The notes under the pieces are model-generated. The model was not told where the DNA came from and searched no databases. It saw nothing but the letters and a program-made list of their open reading frames with translations. From positions 1,364,001 through 1,428,000 of the forward strand of contig NZ_CP045702.1 in assembly GCF_014216315.1 (NCBI RefSeq): a stretch of DNA of 64,000 bases, given 5' to 3'. The stretch comes from Streptomyces finlayi (lineage in GTDB: Bacteria > Actinomycetota > Actinomycetes > Streptomycetales > Streptomycetaceae). Below, piece after piece: positions 15,731 to 24,005 of this stretch. Position 1 is the stretch's first letter; the number at the start of each line of letters is the position of its first letter. A program made the position numbers and the translations under genes.

Positions 15731-16753
15731 ATGCGCGATGACGAGGAAATGGGCCGTATCACCCTTGCCCAGGTGGCCCAGCAGGCCGGCGTCTCCATTT
15801 CGACAGTTTCGAAGGTCCTCAACGGGCGGCAGGACGTGGCTCCCCCGACGAGGGTCAAGGTGGAGCGCCTGCTGGAGACGCATGCGTACCGGCGCACCAC
15901 GCGGTCGGCCCGCGAGGCACCGCTCATCGAGATCGTGTTCCACGAGCTGGAGAGCATCTGGGCGATGGAGCTGATCCGGGGGGTGGAGAACGTCGCCAAG
16001 GCGCACAACGCCGGCGTCGTCCTCACCGAGAGCGGAACCCGCCACTCACCCAGCCCCGACTGGATGGAGGCGATGCTCCAGCGCCGGCCGCTCGGTGTCG
16101 TCCTGGTCTTCTCCGCCCTGCCCAGCGAGGTGAAGCAGCAGCTCAGGGCGCGTTCGATCCCGTTCGTGATCATCGACCCGGCAGGCGACCCCGACCCCGA
16201 CGTACCGTCGGTCGGCTCGGCCAACTGGAACGGCGGACTGGCCGCCACCCGCCATCTGATCGAGTGCGGGCACCGGCGCATCGGGATCATCACGGGACCC
16301 GAGGACATGCTGTGCTCCCGCGCCCGGCTCGACGGGTACCGGTCGGCGATGACCATGGCCGGACTGGAGGTCGACCCCGGGCTCATCCTGTTCGGCGACT
16401 TCCACGTGGAGGGCGGCTACGACCGCGCCACCGAGATGCTGTCCCGTCCCCAGCGCCCCACCGCGATCTTCGCCGGCAGCGACCTCCAGGCACTCGGCGT
16501 CCTGGAGGCCGCCCGGGTGCACGGCCTGCGCGTTCCGCACGACCTCTCGGTCGTCGGCTACGACGACGTGTCCATCGCCCGCTGGGCCAGCCCGGCCCTG
16601 ACCACGGTCCATCAGCCGCTGCGTCAGATGGCGGAGGAGGCGGCACAGATGCTGATGCGGCTGCGGGCCCAGGAACCGGTGTCGACGCGGCTCGAACTGG
16701 CCACCAGCCTGGTCGTACGCAAGAGCACGGCACCGCCGCCGCCCGAGGGCTGA
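15731..16753 (+). CDS. LacI-family transcriptional regulator of the sugar operon
   Basis: This 340-residue regulator has an N-terminal LacI HTH (ITLAQVAQQAGVSISTVSKVLNGR) with hinge helix. A periplasmic-binding-protein-like effector domain follows (GVVLVFSALPSEV, CGHRRIGIITGPEDM, LSVVGYDDVSIARW). It is divergent from the binding-protein operon and would repress it until an oligosaccharide is bound. The ATG at 15731 was chosen. The ATG at 15749 (MGRITLAQ) is an alternative that still keeps the whole HTH. Confidence 0.92.
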   Translation: MRDDEEMGRITLAQVAQQAGVSISTVSKVLNGRQDVAPPTRVKVERLLETHAYRRTTRSAREAPLIEIVFHELESIWAMELIRGVENVAKAHNAGVVLTESGTRHSPSPDWMEAMLQRRPLGVVLVFSALPSEVKQQLRARSIPFVIIDPAGDPDPDVPSVGSANWNGGLAATRHLIECGHRRIGIITGPEDMLCSRARLDGYRSAMTMAGLEVDPGLILFGDFHVEGGYDRATEMLSRPQRPTAIFAGSDLQALGVLEAARVHGLRVPHDLSVVGYDDVSIARWASPALTTVHQPLRQMAEEAAQMLMRLRAQEPVSTRLELATSLVVRKSTAPPPPEG

Positions 16754-16785
16754 GCGGGACGGCGGGGTCGCGCGCCGAGCCGTCC

Positions 16786-17085
16786 GGCCCCGCCCACCAT
16801 CGCCTTCCGCGCCCTGCAGGGCTTCTTCGGCGCGCTGCTGATGTCCGACACCCCCGGTCTGCCGCATGCGGTGTTCCCGGTCTCGATGGACGCCCGGACC
16901 GAAGCCGCGTTGCCGCGCCGGACACTCCTTCGGCGGCCAGACGGCGGGCAGTCTGCTGGTCCTGCGCGTCCTCGATCCGGTGAGCCGGATCGCAGAAGAC
17001 CTCCTCGGTGCCGCCGCCGCTGAAGCGGACGGCGCTGCGCAGACCGCCGTGCCGCCTTGGGGCCGCGACCGTCCGTGAGCCCGGT
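16786..17085 (+). pseudogene. Decayed MFS transporter fragment
   Basis: The stretch after the LacI gene encodes FRALQGFFGALLMSDTPGL in one frame. It resembles the RALQGVGAALLMP motif of EmrB/QacA-type drug exporters. Downstream pieces (about 16950-17070) resemble coding sequence but need frame changes. There is no start, and most of the transporter is missing. I see no other gene between 16754 and 17120. Confidence 0.35.
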
Positions 17086-17120
17086 GGTGACGGCTCAGGT
17101 CACCCGCGACAGGACCCTGG

Positions 17121-17411
17121 TCATGGTCGGGCTTCCTGCCGGGCGCGCGGGTCGTCCTCGCGGTGGAGCACGAGGTGCTCGTGGAAGAGAACGCCGTCGC
17201 GGACATCGCCGGTGGCGGTGAAGCCGGTGTCGTCGACGTAGTCGAGGTGGCTGCCGGTGACGGTGTAACGGCCGGTGTAGGCGCTCCGGCGGCTGCCCCG
17301 GGCCTCGTCGTAACGGCCGTTCGGCAGCAGTTCCTGGCGGATGAAGCCGTCCGCGGTCACCCACATCCCGACGTACGGGTGTGGATCGCGTGGCGTGTCG
17401 TTGCTGGTCAT
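17121..17411 (-). CDS. Atu4866-domain protein
   Basis: This 96-residue protein consists almost entirely of an Atu4866 domain: YVGMWVTADGFIRQELLPNG, then RYDEARG and LDYVDDTGFTATGDV. The small beta-rich domain has no established biochemical role and often occurs near redox or HTH-regulated genes. The ATG at 17411 follows GGTGGAG. A similar domain forms the C-terminus of the divergent gene at 17763-18518. Confidence 0.8.
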   Translation of the reverse strand: MTSNDTPRDPHPYVGMWVTADGFIRQELLPNGRYDEARGSRRSAYTGRYTVTGSHLDYVDDTGFTATGDVRDGVLFHEHLVLHREDDPRARQEARP

Positions 17412-17762
17412 GACTCCACCCTCGGCCCTGCGGCGGGACGCGACCAGGCCGCCGTCCCCCCGGGTGAGAACTTCCTGGGTGCCGCGCACCCACCGTCAGG
17501 GGGGGCGTGATCACCGTCGCGCCTCCTGAGCGGACCGTCCGGGCCGCCCCTGGTTCACGTCGCCCCTCGCTCTCGACCGTGCCGGCGGCGACCACCGTGG
17601 GTGCGGTGGACCTGGGGAGACGGCGGCCTGGTTCCGATGACGGAACGCACCGAAGCTGATGGCGCAGAAGCCGCCCGGCGCCATCCGGCGCCCGCTCGGC
17701 CCGGAGCAGCGCACTTCGCGTATCGCCCACCGGAAATCCTGAACCCGTCTGAGGAGCGAGCC
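17412..17762. other. Intergenic region between divergent Atu4866 genes
   Basis: I see no gene in this 351-bp region. The only notable signal is GAGGAG at about 17751-17756, the ribosome-binding site of the rightward gene. It should contain both divergent promoters, but no clear operator was recognised. Confidence 0.5.
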
Positions 17763-18518
17763 ATGAGCACCACCGACACGGACATCGCGGGCTGGAACTC
17801 CCAGGCCCTCGACGACATCCTTTCGAACGACGCGGGACGTCCCGTGCTGTTCACCAACGCCCGCATCCTGACGATGGACCCGCTGATCGGGACCATGGCC
17901 GGCGCCGACATCCTGTTCGTCGGTTCCCTGATCGTGGCGGTCGGCCCGTCCCTGTTCACCGCCGCGGAGGACGACAACGCCATCGTCGTCGACTCCACGG
18001 GCATGACCATCGTCCCCGCCGTCGTGGACGCCGCCGCGCTGGCCGGCGGCCGCGGCGAACGCGCTGAGCACGTCGCGACGCTGACCCCGGGCAACGCCAG
18101 CGACCTGCTGGTGGTACCCGACGAGCTCGCCGCCGACGTACCGAGCGCCCTGGCCACGCTCATGTCCCGGCCGGAGCAGGTCCGCGCACTGGTCGCGGCC
18201 GGCCGTCCCGTGCTCTGGGCCGGCGGCGACGCCCCCGGCCGGGCCACCGCCCCCGCCGTGGGCATCCCGGCCTCCCCGGACCTGACCGGCAGCCCGCGGG
18301 TCGGCGTCTGGATCGACCAGGACGACTTCCTGCACCAGGAACTCACCGCCGACGGCCGCTACGACGAGACCCGGGGCGGCCGGCCGCACGCCTACCAGGG
18401 CCGGTTCTGGATCGACGGTGACCGGATCGACTACCTCGACGACCTCGGCTTCTGGGCCGTGGGCTACTTCCGCGGTCACGAACTGCACCACGTCGGCTAC
18501 GTCATGCACCTGGGCTGA
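17763..18518 (+). CDS. Fusion of a truncated amidohydrolase composite domain with an Atu4866 domain
   Basis: Residues ~25-90 (VLFTNARILTMDPLIG ... VVDSTGMTIVPAVVDAA) match the N-terminal composite domain that opens imidazolonepropionase-like amidohydrolases. The metal-binding HxH that should follow is absent. Residues ~91-175 are a low-similarity linker with ATLTPGNASDLLVVP, which resembles an amidohydrolase C-terminal strand pair. Residues ~178-251 form an Atu4866 domain (RVGVWIDQDDFLHQEL, YDETRGG, IDYLDDLGFWAVGYF). The TIM barrel is therefore missing and the protein cannot be an active hydrolase of the usual type. The ATG follows GAGGAG at normal spacing. Confidence 0.78.
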   Translation: MSTTDTDIAGWNSQALDDILSNDAGRPVLFTNARILTMDPLIGTMAGADILFVGSLIVAVGPSLFTAAEDDNAIVVDSTGMTIVPAVVDAAALAGGRGERAEHVATLTPGNASDLLVVPDELAADVPSALATLMSRPEQVRALVAAGRPVLWAGGDAPGRATAPAVGIPASPDLTGSPRVGVWIDQDDFLHQELTADGRYDETRGGRPHAYQGRFWIDGDRIDYLDDLGFWAVGYFRGHELHHVGYVMHLG

Positions 18519-18689
18519 CTCCCCCGGGCGGCCCCAGGTTCGGACAGGTGTGGCCGCTGATCGGCCTATGCCGCTGGTCCACCCGCCACGACGGGGAACG
18601 GCGTGAACAGCAGGTGCACACCGGGCAGGAGGTGGAGGAGGGCCGCGCGCCCCCGTGTTCGCGGTCGGGCGTCACCACCCGGACGCGGC

Positions 18690-18980
18690 ACGGGCCTCTC
18701 AGGCAGTGGCCGTCCCGGCCAGCGTCGCCCTCGACGCGGCGGCGACGTCGTCCGGGTTGCCCGCCCCGGCCGAGCGGATCACCCGGGTGGTCTGCTGGAG
18801 CACCGTCTCCCGCAGACCACCGGCGACCCGCTGCCGCTCGCTGTGGACCAGTTCCCTCGCTTCCGGCAACAGGGCCGTGAGCGCCGCGTCCTGGCGGCTC
18901 AACTCCCGCCTGCGGCACGTGTTCATCAGCCACCCCGCCCCCCACGCGACCGTGATTCCCGAGCCGAGAGAGAAGAACAG
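18690..18980 (-). pseudogene. Possible sensor histidine kinase remnant
   Basis: Read leftwards, a hydrophobic stretch is followed by ALTALLPEARELVHSERQRV and LRETVLQQTTRVIRSAG. This pattern resembles the membrane end and dimerisation helix of streptomycete histidine kinases. No phosphoacceptor His or ATPase domain is found, and the frame stops near 18699. The rest of the 18519-19147 gap shows no supportable gene. Confidence 0.3.
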
Positions 18981-19147
18981 CGGGGTGAGGGGGAAGAACC
19001 CGTGGAGCAGCAGTCGGAAAGAGAATCGACCGGCTCCCCGAGCCGCGTTCCGTCGACCGTCAGACGGCCGTCATCGAGGCTGTCGTACCTGGCGGTCCCT
19101 CAGGCGACCACGTCTCCGTCGGGAGTCGTGTCCGCTGCGAACGGGCC

Positions 19148-20005
19148 CTACGTGATCCGCTTCGGTGAGTCTTCCTGGTGCCCGGAGCGGGCGGTCGCCG
19201 CCAGCGAGCCGAGCAGGCGGAGCGCGTCCGCGGTCCGAGTGCCTTCCTGCGCGTGGTAGATGATCAACTGCTGGCCAGGAGCGGACCGTACGTCGAAGGT
19301 CTGCATGCGCAGGGTGAGCTCACCGACGGCGGGGTGCAGCAGGACCTTCGCGGCATCACTCTTGCCCCGTGCGTCCCGCCTCTGCCAGAGGTCGGCGAAC
19401 TCGCGGCTGCTCTCCGATGCCGTCCGCAGGACCTCATGGATCCTCGGGTCGTTCGGCCGGGCGCCCTCCAGGAAGCGGAATCCCGCGACCGCGTTGGCGG
19501 CGGCCTTGCCCCAGTCCGCGTGGAACGAGCGGACCGACGGGTCGAGGAACATGGACAGCAGCAGGTTCTCGCCGGGTTCGAGGTGGGGGAAGACGGCCCG
19601 TCCCAGCGTGTTCATGGCCAGGACGTCGTACGCCCGTCCCAGGAGCAGGGCCGGCGTGCGGTCCCACAGTTCGGCCATCGCCAGCAGCTGGGGGTCGGCT
19701 CGCTCGATGGTGCCCTCGTGGCGCGGGAGCGGGGTCATGCCCGCGATCCGGTACAGGTGCAGCCGCCCGTCGTCGTCCAGCAGCAGCGCGTCGCTCAGGG
19801 CGTCCAGGACCTGCGTCGACGGGCGCCGCTCACGGCCCTGCTCCAGTCGCAGGTAGTAGTCGACGCTGATGCGGGCCAGCATCGCGACCTCTTCGCGGCG
19901 CAGACCGGGGACACGTCGCCGCCCGTCCTGCGGCAGACCGACGTCGGACGGCGTCACCCGCGCGCGCCGGCCTTGCAGGTAGTCACCCAGTCTCGAGGTT
20001 GTCAT
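19148..20005 (-). CDS. XRE-family HTH regulator with MmyB-like ligand-binding domain
   Basis: This 285-residue protein has an N-terminal HTH (LGDYLQGRRARV, RRVPGLRREEVAMLARIS, YYLRLEQGRERRPS). It is followed by the MLTR/MmyB-like sensory domain (DRTPALLLGRAYDVLAMNTLG to the end). These are common single-component regulators in Streptomyces, often next to SDR genes. The leftward-transcribed SDR gene lies 164 bp upstream in the same direction, so it may be a target; this is inference. The ATG at 20005 opens MTTSRLGDYLQ. Confidence 0.9.
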   Translation of the reverse strand: MTTSRLGDYLQGRRARVTPSDVGLPQDGRRRVPGLRREEVAMLARISVDYYLRLEQGRERRPSTQVLDALSDALLLDDDGRLHLYRIAGMTPLPRHEGTIERADPQLLAMAELWDRTPALLLGRAYDVLAMNTLGRAVFPHLEPGENLLLSMFLDPSVRSFHADWGKAAANAVAGFRFLEGARPNDPRIHEVLRTASESSREFADLWQRRDARGKSDAAKVLLHPAVGELTLRMQTFDVRSAPGQQLIIYHAQEGTRTADALRLLGSLAATARSGHQEDSPKRIT

Positions 20006-20169
20006 GTCAGCCAGGTTAGGCTCCCGCGCGGCTCGGAGCCTGGTCCCAGTGCCCCCAGGGTGGAGCATGAGGGCCACGCCCCCATCGTCGAGGCGGCGGC
20101 CGAGGGCGCGGATCCCGTCCTCGTCATCGGCGACAAGGGTGATGGCCGAACCGCGGCGCGATACCGCGG

Positions 20170-20883
20170 TCACCAGGGCACGGGGCCGGTGGCGCCGACG
20201 AAGGCAGGGGTCGGTGTGCCGGGCCCGGCGGTGGCGGCGGCGACGATCACCGCGGCGCCCTCCTCGACACTCTGGGTGCCCTGGTGGCCGTTCAGGTCGG
20301 TCGCGGTGAACCCGGGGTCGACCGAGACCACGCTGATTCGCGGGAGGGACCGAGCGTAGACGACGGTCAGCATGTTCAGAGCGGCCTTGGACGAGTTGTA
20401 GGCCAGCAGTGGCGCCCAAGCCGGGAGCAGATCGCCGTGGGCGGCCGGGTCGGCGTTGATCGTCAGCGAGCCGAGCGCGCTGGACACGTTCACGATTGCG
20501 GGCCGAGCCGCCTGCTGGAGCAGGGGCAGGAAGGCGCGGGTGGTGCGCACGGCACCGAAGACGTTGGTGTCGAAGACGTACCGCAGGTCGGCGGCGGTCA
20601 GCTCGTCGGCCGGGGCGGCTGGGCCGGCGACGCCCGCGTTGTTGACCAGGACATCGACCCGGCCCGCCTCGGCACGCACCTGTGCGGCGGCCGCGGCGAC
20701 GGACGCGTCGTCGGTGATGTCGATCAGCAGCGGGCGGGCTCCGAGGAGCTTGGCGGCCCGCTCGCCGCGGTGGGCGTCGCGGGCCCCGGCGTAGACGGTG
20801 TGACCCGCCTCGACGAGGCGGCGGGCGGTTTCGAAACCGAGGCCCTTGTTGGCCCCGGTGATCACGGTGACGGTTGTTGTCAT
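20170..20883 (-). CDS. Short-chain dehydrogenase/reductase
   Basis: This 237-residue NAD(P)-dependent oxidoreductase has the cofactor motif TGANKGLG at residues ~9-16, NNAG and the catalytic YNSSK (Tyr-xxx-Lys) with an upstream NVSS. It lies just upstream of the XRE regulator gene on the same strand, the usual pairing for this SDR subgroup. The physiological substrate is unknown. Confidence 0.92.
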   Translation of the reverse strand: MTTTVTVITGANKGLGFETARRLVEAGHTVYAGARDAHRGERAAKLLGARPLLIDITDDASVAAAAAQVRAEAGRVDVLVNNAGVAGPAAPADELTAADLRYVFDTNVFGAVRTTRAFLPLLQQAARPAIVNVSSALGSLTINADPAAHGDLLPAWAPLLAYNSSKAALNMLTVVYARSLPRISVVSVDPGFTATDLNGHQGTQSVEEGAAVIVAAATAGPGTPTPAFVGATGPVPW

Positions 20884-21021
20884 GCCGCTCAGCCTGCGCG
20901 GAACCGGACGGGGCAGGGAGAGCCCTCCCCGACGGGGGGTCGGCCAGTACCAGGCTTACCCAAGGACCGGCGGACAAGGGACACATGAACCGGCGCGGCA
21001 AGGAACGCGACATCGCCTGGA

Positions 21022-21058
21022 AGACCGTCCGGCCCGCCGTGCGGGGCCGCTCGGCCCT
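21022..21058. promoter_or_regulatory. Tandem OsdR/DevR-like boxes upstream of khtTU
   Basis: GGGGCCGCTCGGCCCTG (21042-21058) and AGACCGTCCGGCCCG (21022-21036) match the GGGNCCNNNCGGNCCC pattern seen elsewhere in the window, with centres 21 bp apart. They lie about 160 bp upstream of the khtT-like GTG. No other signal was seen in the 20884-21214 gap. Confidence 0.45.
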
Positions 21059-21214
21059 GTCGGCCCGTGCGCGACGGCCGGAAGAGTGACCCGTGGGCCT
21101 CCGGGGCCGGGCCCGGCGCTTGAGCTGCCGCCCTCGGATGCCGATGACCAAGGGCACGGCGGTCGAGTGCCGAGCCGCACGACAACGACTGCGAGACGGA
21201 CGGGATGGGTTCGG

Positions 21215-21694
21215 GTGGACGTCAACGAGGTGCTGCTGCCCGGTGTGGGGCTGCTCTACGAGTTCGTCAATCGGGAGGGCGACAAGATCGGTGTGGTCGC
21301 ACGGCGCTCGGGTGACTTCGAACTGGCGGTCTACGAAGAAGGGGACCCGGACCAGGCGCGGGCCGTGTTCCGACTCACCGGCGAGGAGGCGGACGTGGTC
21401 GCCGATATTCTCGGCGCACCGCGCATCGCCGAGCGGTTCGCGGATCTGACCAAAGAGGTGCCCGGTCTCAGCGCCGGGCAGGTCGAGGTACTCGCCGGCA
21501 CCCCGTTCGCCGGCCGCCCGCTGGGAGAATCGAGGGCACGGACACGGACGGGCGCGTCGATCGTGGCGATCGTCCGTGGTGAGGATGTCATTCCCTCCCC
21601 TGGGCCGGAGCAGATCCTGAGAGCCGGGGACGTGCTGGTGGTGATCGGGACCCGCGAGGGAATCGCCGCGGTGGAACAGCTCGTCCGGAGCTGA
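21215..21694 (+). CDS. khtT: Cation:proton antiporter regulatory subunit (KhtT-like, RCK_C/TrkA-C domain)
   Basis: This 159-residue protein has an N-terminal domain found in KhtT-like regulators (VDVNEVLLPGVGLLYEFV, GDKIGVVARRSG) and a C-terminal TrkA-C domain at ~85-159 (GRPLGESRARTRTGASIVAIVRG, then LRAGDVLVVIGTREGIAAVE). It should bind nucleotide or ions and gate the antiporter encoded 4 bp downstream. GTG 21215 was chosen because the protein then begins at the conserved VDVNEV. A weak GGGA upstream is the only ribosome-binding signal. Confidence 0.85.
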   Translation: MDVNEVLLPGVGLLYEFVNREGDKIGVVARRSGDFELAVYEEGDPDQARAVFRLTGEEADVVADILGAPRIAERFADLTKEVPGLSAGQVEVLAGTPFAGRPLGESRARTRTGASIVAIVRGEDVIPSPGPEQILRAGDVLVVIGTREGIAAVEQLVRS

Positions 21695-21698
21695 GCGG

Positions 21699-22874
21699 AT
21701 GCACATCTCGGTCGCCCTGCTGCTGGAGCTGGGCATCATCCTCGCCTTCCTGGGTCTGCTCGGCACGCTGGCGCGGCGTTTCGCGCTGTCCCCGGTCCCG
21801 TTGTACCTCCTGGTGGGCCTGGCGCTGGGCGAGGGAGGAATCGCCCCGGTGCCGGCAGCCGGGTCCTTCGTGGAGACCGGCGCGGGCATCGGCGTCGTCC
21901 TCCTGCTGCTGGTACTCGGTCTCGAGTTCACCGTGCCGGAGTTCACGGTCAGTCTGCGCCGCCACCTGCCGTCGGCATGGGTCGACCTCGTGCTGAACGC
22001 GACCCCCGGTGCGGTGGCGGGATGGCTGCTCGGACTCGACGCCGGAGGGATCCTCGCGCTCGCCGGGGTGACCTACATCTCCTCCTCGGGCATCATCGCC
22101 CGGCTCCTGGGCGACCTGCGGAGGATGAGCAACCGGGAGACCCCGGCCGTGCTGTCCGTGCTGGTGCTGGAGGACTTCGCGATGGCCGCGTATCTTCCGC
22201 TGCTCGCCGTCGTGGCCGCCGGCGGCACGTGGCAGCAGGCCCTGCTGGGAGTGCTGCTGGCCCTGGGCGCGGTGGTGGCCGCCCTCACCATGTCCTACTG
22301 GTGGGGGCATCATCTGGGGCGGCTGCTGTCGCACCCGGACGAGGAGCAGCTGTTGCTGCGCGTCCTGGGCGTGACACTGATCGTCTCCGCCCTCGCGGAG
22401 GCCGTCCACGTCTCGGCGGCAGTTGGCGCCTTCCTGGTCGGGCTGTCGCTCACGGGCGAGGCGGCCGACCGGGCACGGAAGGTGCTGAGCCCGCTGCGGG
22501 ACCTGTTCGCCGCGGTGTTCTTCCTCGCCATCGGCCTGTCCATCCCACCGGACTCGCTGCTGCCGGTACTTCCGGTCGCCCTGCTCCTGGCCGTGGTCAC
22601 CGCCGCGACCAAGGTGGCGTCCGGTTGGTACGCGGCACGCCGCGAAGGCGCGGGACGCCGAGGACGGCTGCGTGCGGGGACCGCGCTCATCGCCCGGGGC
22701 GAGTTCTCCATCGTCATCATCGGCCTGATGGGTACGGGCCATGACCGACTCGGTGCTCTGGTGGCCGCCTACGTCCTCCTGCTCGCCGTGGCCGGCCCGG
22801 TGATCACCCGCTTCACAGGCCCCCGCGCCTCCGGTACGAAGCACTCACCGCGCCAGGGCACGCCCGTGCCCTGA
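21699..22874 (+). CDS. khtU: Cation:proton antiporter (KhtU-like, CPA2 family)
   Basis: This 391-residue membrane protein has about 11-12 hydrophobic segments and the CPA2 signature LVLGLEFTVPEF. The unwound-helix region SSSGIIARLLGDL and the LVLEDF motif follow. It lacks the C-terminal RCK domain of Kef proteins because that role is taken by the separate KhtT-like subunit. It would export K+ (or another cation) in exchange for protons. It forms a two-gene operon with khtT. Confidence 0.9.
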   Translation: MHISVALLLELGIILAFLGLLGTLARRFALSPVPLYLLVGLALGEGGIAPVPAAGSFVETGAGIGVVLLLLVLGLEFTVPEFTVSLRRHLPSAWVDLVLNATPGAVAGWLLGLDAGGILALAGVTYISSSGIIARLLGDLRRMSNRETPAVLSVLVLEDFAMAAYLPLLAVVAAGGTWQQALLGVLLALGAVVAALTMSYWWGHHLGRLLSHPDEEQLLLRVLGVTLIVSALAEAVHVSAAVGAFLVGLSLTGEAADRARKVLSPLRDLFAAVFFLAIGLSIPPDSLLPVLPVALLLAVVTAATKVASGWYAARREGAGRRGRLRAGTALIARGEFSIVIIGLMGTGHDRLGALVAAYVLLLAVAGPVITRFTGPRASGTKHSPRQGTPVP

Positions 22875-23002
22875 GCCGGGACGGCACCGCGGCGGTCGCA
22901 CCGTGGTGGGATGACCCAGCCCCTCGAAGGAACAGCGGTACGGGCCCGCGGCCGTATCCGGAGAGGCCCACGGCCCCGCCCGAGGGCACCGGTCAGGCAG
23001 GT

Positions 23003-23039
23003 GGGGCCGAACGGCCCACCAGCGGGCCCGACCGGCACA
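23003..23039. promoter_or_regulatory. Orphan tandem OsdR/DevR-like boxes
   Basis: GGGGCCGAACGGCCCA (23003-23018) and CGGGCCCGACCGGCAC (23024-23039) repeat the pattern with ~21-bp centre spacing. They lie between two gene ends: khtU stops at 22874 and the minus-strand USP stops at 23137. No gene in reach starts downstream of them in either direction. The rest of 22875-23136 holds no recognisable gene. Confidence 0.4.
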
Positions 23040-23136
23040 TGGCCCGCACCCCGGCCGGGGTGGGGTGCGTCTTCCGTCCCGCGTGTCCCCTCGTCCCCCA
23101 CCGAGGCCGTTGCCGTCACACCCCTTGACCGTGCCG

Positions 23137-24000
23137 TCACACCACGTCGGGCACGACCACGACAGGGCAGCCGGAGTGGTGCAGGACCGTGTGGACGACC
23201 CGTCCGAGACGGGGGCCGAGGTGGCCGGGACGCCGTCGGCCGACGATGAGGAGGCCGGCGTCCCGCGAGGCGGCCAGGAGGACGCTGCGGGCGGGGCCCT
23301 CCACCGTGCGTCGCCGCAGTCGAACCTCCACGGGAGCCTCGGCGAGGGCGGCCTCCAGCTCCCTGGCCGCTCGTTCCTCGTACAGGCGCTCGGGATCACC
23401 CGTGAGCAGGGGGTGGTCGACCGTCTCGTGCATGGGGCACCGCCACGCCCGTACCGCCTCCAACGGCACATCGCGCCGCTTCGCCTCCGCGTAGGCGAAG
23501 CGCACGGCCGCTGTCGGCACGTCGGCCACTCCGACCGCGATGTGGCCGTGACGTCCGCCGACAGCGCGGTTGCTGTGGTTGCCACGGATCACGATGACCG
23601 GGCAGTTTGCTTGTGTGGCCACGGTCAGGCTGACGGAGCCCAGGAGGAGATCGGCGAGACCGCTGCGTCCGCGGGTTCCCATGACGAGGGCGGACGCGTT
23701 GCGGCCCTCGCGCACGAGGGCGTACTCGGGTTCCTCCGGCACGTCGGCCGTAGTCGTGGGCAGCTCGGCATGATGGCGCAGCGCACGCAGGGCCGCGGCT
23801 GCGAGGATGTCCTGCGCGGTGACCCGCCCGGACGAGCTGCCGACTTCCGGCGCGAGTGCGGGCCCCTCGTAGCGCTCCCACAGGGATGCGTACACGATCC
23901 GCAGGGGCACCCCGCGCAGGGCGGCCTCGTCGGCCGCCCAGTCGACGGCCCGCAGGCTGGGCTCGGAGCCGTCGACACCGACGACAAGGGGCAGGTTCAT
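23137..24000 (-). CDS. Universal stress protein, two-domain
   Basis: This 287-residue tandem UspA protein has domain 1 with LVVGVDGSEPSLRAVDWA and the ATP-binding GTRGRSG...GSVS near residues 108-122. Domain 2 (HIAVGVADVPTAAVRFA) ends with GRRRPGHLG and HTVLHHSGCPVVVVP. Proteins of this type bind ATP and accumulate in hypoxia and stationary phase. The start lies 5 bp after the alcohol dehydrogenase stop, so it should be transcribed from the adh promoter with its OsdR-like boxes. Confidence 0.92.
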   Translation of the reverse strand: MNLPLVVGVDGSEPSLRAVDWAADEAALRGVPLRIVYASLWERYEGPALAPEVGSSSGRVTAQDILAAAALRALRHHAELPTTTADVPEEPEYALVREGRNASALVMGTRGRSGLADLLLGSVSLTVATQANCPVIVIRGNHSNRAVGGRHGHIAVGVADVPTAAVRFAYAEAKRRDVPLEAVRAWRCPMHETVDHPLLTGDPERLYEERAARELEAALAEAPVEVRLRRRTVEGPARSVLLAASRDAGLLIVGRRRPGHLGPRLGRVVHTVLHHSGCPVVVVPDVV

Positions 24001-24005
24001 CGCTC

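Noticed and set aside
19148..21946. A continuous minus-strand open frame of over 900 codons across the XRE, SDR and khtT genes
   Set aside because: Only the last ~285 codons (the XRE regulator) look like protein. The rest is out of frame with the SDR or antisense to khtT.
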